Below are positions 22,756 to 27,243 of a DNA stretch of 27,243 nucleotides, in pieces. The number at the start of each line of letters is the position of its first letter. Within the stretch, counting starts at the first letter, position 1. Position numbers and translations under genes: made by a program. The stretch comes from an uncultured Tolumonas sp. (GTDB lineage: Bacteria > Pseudomonadota > Gammaproteobacteria > Enterobacterales > Aeromonadaceae): positions 1 through 27,243 of the forward strand of contig CAIZDF010000249.1 in NCBI GenBank assembly GCA_903931645.1. The letters are read 5' to 3'. Below the pieces are notes generated by a model that worked only from the letters and a program-made list of their open reading frames with translations, made no database searches and had not been told where the DNA came from.

Positions 22756-24278
22756 TTTTTATCCTCCCTGATAATGGCGCACAAAGGCAGCCTGAGCCGG
22801 ATACAACTTCCCCCTAAATCACTCGTTTCCACTTCGATCACCCCTCTATGATCGTTAACGATATTTTGTGCAAAACCTAATTCGATGGTGTCGTTACGCT
22901 TCCCGCCATTGTCGGTTTGTGGTTGTAATAAGCGGTGAGTCGCGGTGACAGCCGGTGCTTGCCCGCTGTCGTGCACTTCCAGACAAAGTTCCTGTTCGTT
23001 CTGATAGGCGCATAATTTGAGTTGCCCAGCCGATTGGCCGGTGACCGCCTGACAGGCGCGATCAAACAACAGACTGAGTGCAGTTAATAAGCGGGTGCGT
23101 TGCGTAAACAGTTCCGGTAGATCAGCCGCGATATCCAGTTGCATCAACACATCGAGATGCTCTAAACGCAGTGTCAGCATGTCGTGCAGATCAGCAAACA
23201 GACTCATCAGCTCAAAACGGGTCGGTTCTTCCACCTTAATGGCTGGGCGATATTGCTCCAGTCGTTGTAACGCTTGATGACCAGCTTCTAATGCGGTGTG
23301 AATGGCAATCGCTGCCCGGCTGTCGGGATTAGCTTCCAAACGTAACGCAGCTTGCAGCATGTTGAGTGGCGCTTGGCTTTGCACCATCGCTACATCCAGC
23401 GTTTCCCGAATAGCAGAGAACAGGGTTTGTTCTTCCACCTGCATACGTAGTTGTTCCAGCCGTGATTGTTCGATCTGCTGACGGCGTTCAGTTTGATCGC
23501 TGATCATCAACAACGCGCACGGTTTTTTCCCGTCGCCAAAATAGTTGCTGGCCTCTTCATTCAATTCCGACAGTGGTTGGATCAGAATGCTGAACCAGCG
23601 CTGACGACCACGAATGGTCAGTGGCCACAGCTGGTCACGATCAGGGCGTTGGGCTCCCGGTGTAAAACCCAGAGCGGTATAAGGTTCGTTACCACGCAGG
23701 TCGGTGCGTAAGGTTTTGTAGGTCAGGTTATCGAGCACCACTTGATGATGTTCATCAAGCACAGCAATGGCAGTTGGGGCGGCATCGAGCACCGCTTCAA
23801 TCATCGCTTTTTGGTTGTGCACCCGCTGTTCCAGCGCAAATTGTTCGCTGATATCGCGGTGCATGCCCAGATAGTGCGTGATCTGGCCTTCGCCGTTGAC
23901 CACTGGCGTGACGGTCACTTCCGCCAAATATAAAGAGCCATCTTTCCGTTTGTTGATCAGACGGCCAGTCCACGGTTGATGCTGAGATAATTGATGCCAC
24001 ATCGCCTGATAACGCGATTTCGGGGTTTGCTGGCTGGCCAGAATATTATGGTTGCGATATTGCAACTCACCACGCTTATAGCCGGTGGCACGACAAAAAG
24101 CAGTATTACAATACAGAATGTTTGCTTTCGGGTCGGTTATCGATATCCCAACGGAAGATTGCTCAACCACACCATAAAACAGTTCCATCGGCAGCACAGA
24201 TAGCATTTGCTGTAAGCTGGCACTGTTGATGCAGACCGCTCCGGTGGTCTCAGGGATATAGTTTTGCAGGATGTTCAT
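22752..24278 (-). CDS. nifL: Nitrogen-fixation negative regulator NifL
   Basis: The 508-residue flavoprotein inhibits NifA by direct contact under oxygen or fixed nitrogen. PAS1 (about 35-145: [24 protein letters not shown] in pieces, then [10 protein letters not shown]) is the usual FAD redox sensor. PAS2 (about 158-270) follows. Then comes a helical region where sensor kinases have their phospho-His but here reads [11 protein letters not shown], without a histidine, and a degenerate GHKL-type domain (about 385-500: [39 protein letters not shown]). This fits NifL, which works by protein contact rather than phosphotransfer. The ATG at 24278 follows AAGGAGAGGG. It shares ATGA with nifA. It is fully open although its partner is broken. 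A PAS-domain histidine kinase is the alternative, ruled out by context. Confidence 0.93.
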   Translation of the reverse strand: MNILQNYIPETTGAVCINSASLQQMLSVLPMELFYGVVEQSSVGISITDPKANILYCNTAFCRATGYKRGELQYRNHNILASQQTPKSRYQAMWHQLSQHQPWTGRLINKRKDGSLYLAEVTVTPVVNGEGQITHYLGMHRDISEQFALEQRVHNQKAMIEAVLDAAPTAIAVLDEHHQVVLDNLTYKTLRTDLRGNEPYTALGFTPGAQRPDRDQLWPLTIRGRQRWFSILIQPLSELNEEASNYFGDGKKPCALLMISDQTERRQQIEQSRLEQLRMQVEEQTLFSAIRETLDVAMVQSQAPLNMLQAALRLEANPDSRAAIAIHTALEAGHQALQRLEQYRPAIKVEEPTRFELMSLFADLHDMLTLRLEHLDVLMQLDIAADLPELFTQRTRLLTALSLLFDRACQAVTGQSAGQLKLCAYQNEQELCLEVHDSGQAPAVTATHRLLQPQTDNGGKRNDTIELGFAQNIVNDHRGVIEVETSDLGGSCIRLRLPLCAIIREDKK

Positions 24279-24317
24279 ACCCTCTCCTTCCTATGCTACA
24301 TGCGCTTAATCGCCAGC

Positions 24318-24333
24318 TGTGAGCAATCAGACA
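24318..24333. promoter_or_regulatory. NifA-type upstream activator site 1 (TGT-N10-ACA)
   Basis: TGT and ACA are exactly 10 bases apart (spacer GAGCAATCAG). It lies 40 bases before the nifL start, downstream of the candidate nifL promoter and ~290 bases from the rnfA promoter, so its role is unclear. Its surroundings (CTGTGA...ACAATTT) resemble those of the site at 24571. Confidence 0.4.
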
Positions 24334-24388
24334 ATTTGTCGGTGTTGATGAATCTGTGATGTGGTTGTCGCCAGACCTGTTTGATAAA

Positions 24389-24405
24389 AGCAAGAGTCAT
24401 TCCGA
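24389..24405 (-). promoter_or_regulatory. Candidate sigma-54 promoter of nifLA
   Basis: On the minus strand GG (24403-24402) and GC (24391-24390) have the strict 10-base spacing and the -12 element is a perfect CTTGCT. The -24 element (CGGAATG) keeps GG but departs from TGGCACG elsewhere. The start would be near 24378, 100 bases before nifL. Confidence 0.42.
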
Positions 24406-24438
24406 AAAACTGCTTTTGATGTGATCAACTGGCTCGCT

Positions 24439-24454
24439 TGTCATATCCAGAACA
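24439..24454. promoter_or_regulatory. NifA-type upstream activator site 2 (TGT-N4-T-N5-ACA)
   Basis: TGT-CATA-T-CCAGA-ACA matches the full extended NifA consensus. It lies about 170 bases upstream of the expected rnfA start and about 70 from the candidate nifL start, so one site could serve both divergent promoters. Confidence 0.65.
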
Positions 24455-24570
24455 AAACCATACAAAAAATAGGCTTATAGCGACAAAAATAGCGGCGTGC
24501 TGTCGGCTTTAACGCAATCAAAGTCCGGTTTTGTCAGATCCAAATGCCTCGTTATGGGGCAACGCCTCAC

Positions 24571-24586
24571 TGTGATGCAGCACACA
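24571..24586. promoter_or_regulatory. NifA-type upstream activator site 3 (TGT-N10-ACA)
   Basis: TGT and ACA are exactly 10 bases apart (spacer GATGCAGCAC). It is only a few bases upstream of the rnfA -24 element, closer than activator sites normally are, so it may act differently or be used by nifL, for which it would lie at about -200. Confidence 0.4.
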
Positions 24587-24590
24587 ATTT

Positions 24591-24608
24591 TTGGCATAAG
24601 TTTCGCAT
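24591..24608 (+). promoter_or_regulatory. Sigma-54 promoter of rnfA
   Basis: TTGGCATAAGTTTCGCAT has GG (24593-24594) and GC (24605-24606) with the required 10 bases between. The -24 block TTGGCA is perfect; the -12 block is CGC rather than TGC. Transcription would start near 24618, ~27 bases before rnfA. Confidence 0.7.
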
Positions 24609-24644
24609 TTTCCCTTGCATCTGGGTTTAAGAGAGGCAAACGGA

Positions 24645-25223
24645 ATGCATGAACTGCTGCTAATCATACTGGCCAACGGGCTGGTGAATAATGTAGTGCT
24701 GTCCCGCTTTTTGGGGCTGTGCTCATTCATGGGGGTGACCAATAAAATCGAATCTGCCATTGGCATGTCGATGGCCACTACCTTCGTTATTACGGTATCG
24801 AGTTGTGTAAGCTGGGTGCTGAACTACGCCGTGTTAGACCCACTCGGGCTCGGTTATCTGCGTCTTATCTCTTTCATCATGGTTATTGCATCGCTGGTGC
24901 AGTTAACCGAACTGTTTGTCGCCAAATACAGCCCTGAGCTGTATCGCACGCTGGGGATCTTCCTGCCGTTGATCACCACCAACTGTGCGGTGCTGGGGGT
25001 AGCGTTGCTGGTTATCGAAGAAGACCTGAGCTTCATTAAATGTCTGTTCTTCTCGTTCAGCTCGGCGCTGGGTTATTCGCTGGTGATGGTGTTGTTTTCC
25101 GGCTTACGTGAACGTCAGGAGCGCGCGCAGTTACCTGATTTATTCCGTGGTGTTCCACTCAACTTTATCACTGCAGGCATTCTGGCATTGTCATTTGCCG
25201 GCTTTGCGGGTCTGGCGGGTTAA
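24645..25223 (+). CDS. rnfA: Electron transport complex subunit RnfA
   Basis: The 192-residue integral membrane protein is one of the two related core subunits (with RnfE) of the Rnf complex, which couples NADH-ferredoxin electron transfer to an ion gradient. About six hydrophobic helices are visible; the conserved NNVVLSRFLGLCSFMGV near the start and ITTNCAVLGVALL further on contain the cysteines proposed to hold an iron-sulfur centre between the two halves of the protein. I chose the ATG at 24645 because GAGAGG lies 9 bases upstream and the length equals E. coli RsxA (193); the ATG at 24615 would precede the expected transcription start. First gene of the rnf operon, divergent from nifL, as in Azotobacter vinelandii rnf1. 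Confidence 0.94.
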   Translation: MHELLLIILANGLVNNVVLSRFLGLCSFMGVTNKIESAIGMSMATTFVITVSSCVSWVLNYAVLDPLGLGYLRLISFIMVIASLVQLTELFVAKYSPELYRTLGIFLPLITTNCAVLGVALLVIEEDLSFIKCLFFSFSSALGYSLVMVLFSGLRERQERAQLPDLFRGVPLNFITAGILALSFAGFAGLAG

Positions 25224-25234
25224 GGAGAATCACA

Positions 25235-25780
25235 ATGATGACTTTACTAGCAGTAGTGGCCATTCCGCTGTTCGCGGCCGTGATCGGTTATGCGCTGGGT
25301 TATGCCGCGATCCACTTTAAGGTGGAAGGTGACCCTCTGGCGGAAGCTATCAACGATTTGTTACCGCACGGTCACTGCGGGCAATGCGGTTACCCCGGTT
25401 GTGCGCAAGCGGCCAAGGCAATGGCGCGCGGTGAAGCGGCCCCAACTGTTTGCCCTCCGGGCGGTACGGTGCTGGCGCAGAAGATTGCCGCTGTGTTGGG
25501 TGTCAGCCTGAATGCCGATGACCAGCAAGGGCCTGTTGTGGCGGCGATTGATATGAGCAGCTGCGATGGTTGTGGCCGTTGTATCAAGCAGTGCACTTAC
25601 GACGCGATTGTGGGTGCCACTCGTCAGTTACATGGGGTGATTGCCGATGCCTGCACCGGTTGTGGCGCTTGCGTCAAAGTCTGCCCGCACGGTGGCGTCA
25701 ATCTCTATGCCGACCCTGCATTGACATTGCAAGTCAGCAAACCAGGAACCAGCCCAGCAGGAGAATGGAATCATGCTTAA
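25235..25780 (+). CDS. rnfB: Electron transport complex iron-sulfur subunit RnfB
   Basis: The 181-residue protein has one N-terminal membrane helix (about 3-28). A [4Fe-4S] domain of the C-GQ-C-GYPG-C type with a distant fourth Cys (PTVCPPGG) follows. Two ferredoxin motifs come next: CDGCGRCIKQC and CTGCGACVKVCP. RnfB is thought to be the entry or exit point for ferredoxin. AGGAG lies 9 bases before the ATG, 11 bases after rnfA. The end overlaps rnfC by 8 bases. Confidence 0.95.
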   Translation: MMTLLAVVAIPLFAAVIGYALGYAAIHFKVEGDPLAEAINDLLPHGHCGQCGYPGCAQAAKAMARGEAAPTVCPPGGTVLAQKIAAVLGVSLNADDQQGPVVAAIDMSSCDGCGRCIKQCTYDAIVGATRQLHGVIADACTGCGACVKVCPHGGVNLYADPALTLQVSKPGTSPAGEWNHA

Positions 25781-27221
25781 GGCCAAGATCAAACCGCATG
25801 GTGGTGTGCATCCTGATGGACATAAACATCTGACCAGTCAGAGCCCGATCAAGGCGATGAAGCTGCCACGCCGCTTAATTGTGTCGCTGAAACAACACAC
25901 CGGAGCCCCAGCCGTACCGGTGGTGGAAGTCGGTGATCGTGTGATCGGGAATCAGTTGCTGGCTAAAGGCAACGGTCGTGCGTCATCGCCGGTGCATGCA
26001 CCACTGGCCGGCGATATCACCGAAATCAATCTGGAAAAACAGACCATTACCATCAAGGTCGATCAGGTGAAACAGGAAAGCAGCAAATCGCTGATGCGGT
26101 ATGAAGAGCTGCCGGAACGTGATGCATTACTGTCGCTGATCGAACAAGCCGGTATTGTCGGCATGGGTGGCGCGATGTTCCCGGCAGCCGACAAAATTCG
26201 CATGAGCCTGCGTTTCCCAATCGAAACGCTGATCATCAACGGTAGTGAATGTGAGCCTTACCTGACCGTAGATGATCGCTTGATGCAGGAACAAGGTGAA
26301 CAACTGATTGGTGGCATTCGCTATCTGAAACAGATCACCAAAGCTAAACGCGTGTATATCGGCATCGAAGATAACAAACCTGATGCGTTGGCAACCCTCG
26401 ACGCATTGTGTGAGTTAGAAGCTGATATGGATGTCGTAGCATTACCGGCTTTATACCCGATGGGCTCAGCCAAACAGATGATCGAAGCCGTAACGGGTAT
26501 GCAGATCCCACAGGGGAAACGTTCCACCGAAATGGGCGTACTGGTACAAAACGTCGGCACCTGTATTGCCATCTTTAACGCTATTCGCTTTGAAAAACCA
26601 CTAACCCATCGTGTCGTGACTGTCAGCGGTGGCGCGATTGAAGAACCAACTAATCTGATGGTACCGATTGGTACGCCAGTGTCGGAGCTGATCGAGCAGT
26701 GTGGCGGCTTAAAAGAAGATGCCGCCCGTATGGTGCTCGGTGGCCCAATGATGGGGCGTGCGATTACCGATATTCATGAGCCAGTCACCAAAGGCACCAG
26801 TGGTCTGTTATTGCTGACACAAAACGAGCTGCCAAAACCACAAGCCAGCGCTTGTGTACGTTGTGGCCGTTGCATGGATGTCTGCCCGATGAGCCTGCCG
26901 CCACTGGATATGGTCGTTGAGATCAAGGTCGACAATCTGAACACCGCAAAAAATATGGGGCTGGAAGAGTGTCTGTTGTGCGGCTCTTGTTCCTATGTCT
27001 GTCCGGCGGCGATTCCGCTGACACAGTATTTTGACTGGGGGCAACAAGAGCTCAACCGTCAGTGGCGTATGGAACAAAAAACCAAACGCACGTGTGACAA
27101 CAGCGCCGCGCACCGTGAACGCATGGAACGTGAAGCCGCAGAACGCGAAGCGGCTAAAGCAGCCAAACAACAAACACGACGCCCGTCTCGTCGCTCAACT
27201 ACACCGCAGGAGGCATCATGA
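25773..27221 (+). CDS. rnfC: Electron transport complex subunit RnfC
   Basis: The 482-residue peripheral subunit carries the NADH/FMN site and two [4Fe-4S] clusters. The N-terminal barrel-like part starts KIKPHGGVHPDGHK and contains APLAGDI. The flavin/NADH region contains GMGGAMFPAADKI and INGSECEPYLTVDDRLM, as in complex I NuoF. The cluster motifs are CVRCGRCMDVCP and CLLCGSCSYVCP. The charged C-terminal tail (HRERMEREAAEREAAKAAK) is short; E. coli RsxC has a much longer repeat tail. It overlaps rnfB by 8 bases and ends on ATGA with the next gene. Confidence 0.95.
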   Translation: MLKAKIKPHGGVHPDGHKHLTSQSPIKAMKLPRRLIVSLKQHTGAPAVPVVEVGDRVIGNQLLAKGNGRASSPVHAPLAGDITEINLEKQTITIKVDQVKQESSKSLMRYEELPERDALLSLIEQAGIVGMGGAMFPAADKIRMSLRFPIETLIINGSECEPYLTVDDRLMQEQGEQLIGGIRYLKQITKAKRVYIGIEDNKPDALATLDALCELEADMDVVALPALYPMGSAKQMIEAVTGMQIPQGKRSTEMGVLVQNVGTCIAIFNAIRFEKPLTHRVVTVSGGAIEEPTNLMVPIGTPVSELIEQCGGLKEDAARMVLGGPMMGRAITDIHEPVTKGTSGLLLLTQNELPKPQASACVRCGRCMDVCPMSLPPLDMVVEIKVDNLNTAKNMGLEECLLCGSCSYVCPAAIPLTQYFDWGQQELNRQWRMEQKTKRTCDNSAAHRERMEREAAEREAAKAAKQQTRRPSRRSTTPQEAS

Positions 27222-27243
27222 CTCTAATGGCCCCACATGCACA
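27218..27243 (+). CDS. rnfD: Start of rnfD (truncated by window end)
   Basis: AGGAGG followed by ATG at 27218 overlaps the rnfC stop (ATGA). Eight codons are visible (MTLMAPHA). The identity rests on the conserved rnfABCD order and not on the sequence itself. Confidence 0.6.

Noticed and set aside
24303..24317. Second sigma-54-like motif before nifL (CTGGCG...GCGCA on the minus strand)
   Set aside because: GG and GC are 9 bases apart, not the strict 10, and the -12 block is poor.
24571..24586. CRP-like site TGTGA-N6-ACACA
   Set aside because: It has a mismatch in the second half site, and the location fits nif control better. Kept only as a TGT-N10-ACA site.
24421..24590. IHF site between the activator sites and the rnfA promoter
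   Set aside because: AATCAA and ATCAA occurrences lack the TTR at the required distance. DNA bending by IHF is possible but not supported.

Overview
The window looks like chromosomal DNA of a gammaproteobacterium. Proteins such as Lrp, SerS, ClpA, InfA, Icd and PurB resemble their Escherichia coli counterparts closely along their whole length. The block fsa / tRNAs / serS-rarA-lolA-ftsK-lrp / ald / trxB / aat-bpt-infA / clpA-clpS / cspD / icd / nudJ-mnmA-hflD-purB is a housekeeping layout of the Aeromonadales/Vibrio/Shewanella type. Beside it lies a nitrogen-fixation regulatory and electron-transport locus (nifLA, rnfABCD). A Tolumonas-like member of the Aeromonadales is my best guess; this is inference from gene content and order, not a database match.

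Layout. 1-481: 3' part of a fructose-6-phosphate aldolase gene. 500-627: a 128-bp imperfectly palindromic repeat, with a second copy at 7752-7879. 717-1134: a stable-RNA promoter driving tRNA-Met, tRNA-Gln(CUG), tRNA-Gln(UUG) and a second tRNA-Met copy with a U1:C72 mismatch. 1207-1434 (-): a small coiled-coil lipoprotein. 1543-8399 (-): serS, then rarA, lolA, ftsK and lrp (transcribed lrp, ftsK, lolA, rarA, serS). 8562-12658 (+): ald (divergent from lrp), trxB, aat-bpt, infA. 12723-15367 (-): clpS-clpA, converging on infA. 15582-15800 (+): cspD, converging on icd (-). 17428-21093 (+): nudJ, mnmA, hflD, purB.

21163-27243 is the nitrogen-fixation part. nifL-nifA run leftward, ending against the purB terminator. 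rnfA-rnfB-rnfC-(rnfD) run rightward from a shared 366-bp intergenic region. That region carries three TGT-N10-ACA NifA-type sites, one good sigma-54 promoter (for rnfA) and one weaker one (for nifL). NifA would normally activate nif and rnf transcription, NifL would inhibit it under oxygen or fixed nitrogen, and the Rnf complex would supply low-potential electrons to nitrogenase.

The most striking observation is that nifA keeps one reading frame over about 530 codons but is interrupted twice: TAG at codon 369, between the two arginine-finger positions of the AAA+ domain, and TGA at codon 495, just before the DNA-binding helix-turn-helix. As read, full NifA cannot be made, while nifL, the promoter sites and rnf remain intact. 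This is either recent loss of the activator, sequence error, or (much less likely) read-through. A second notable feature is the clustering of both N-degron leucyl-transferases (aat, bpt) beside the ClpS-ClpA machinery that reads their products.
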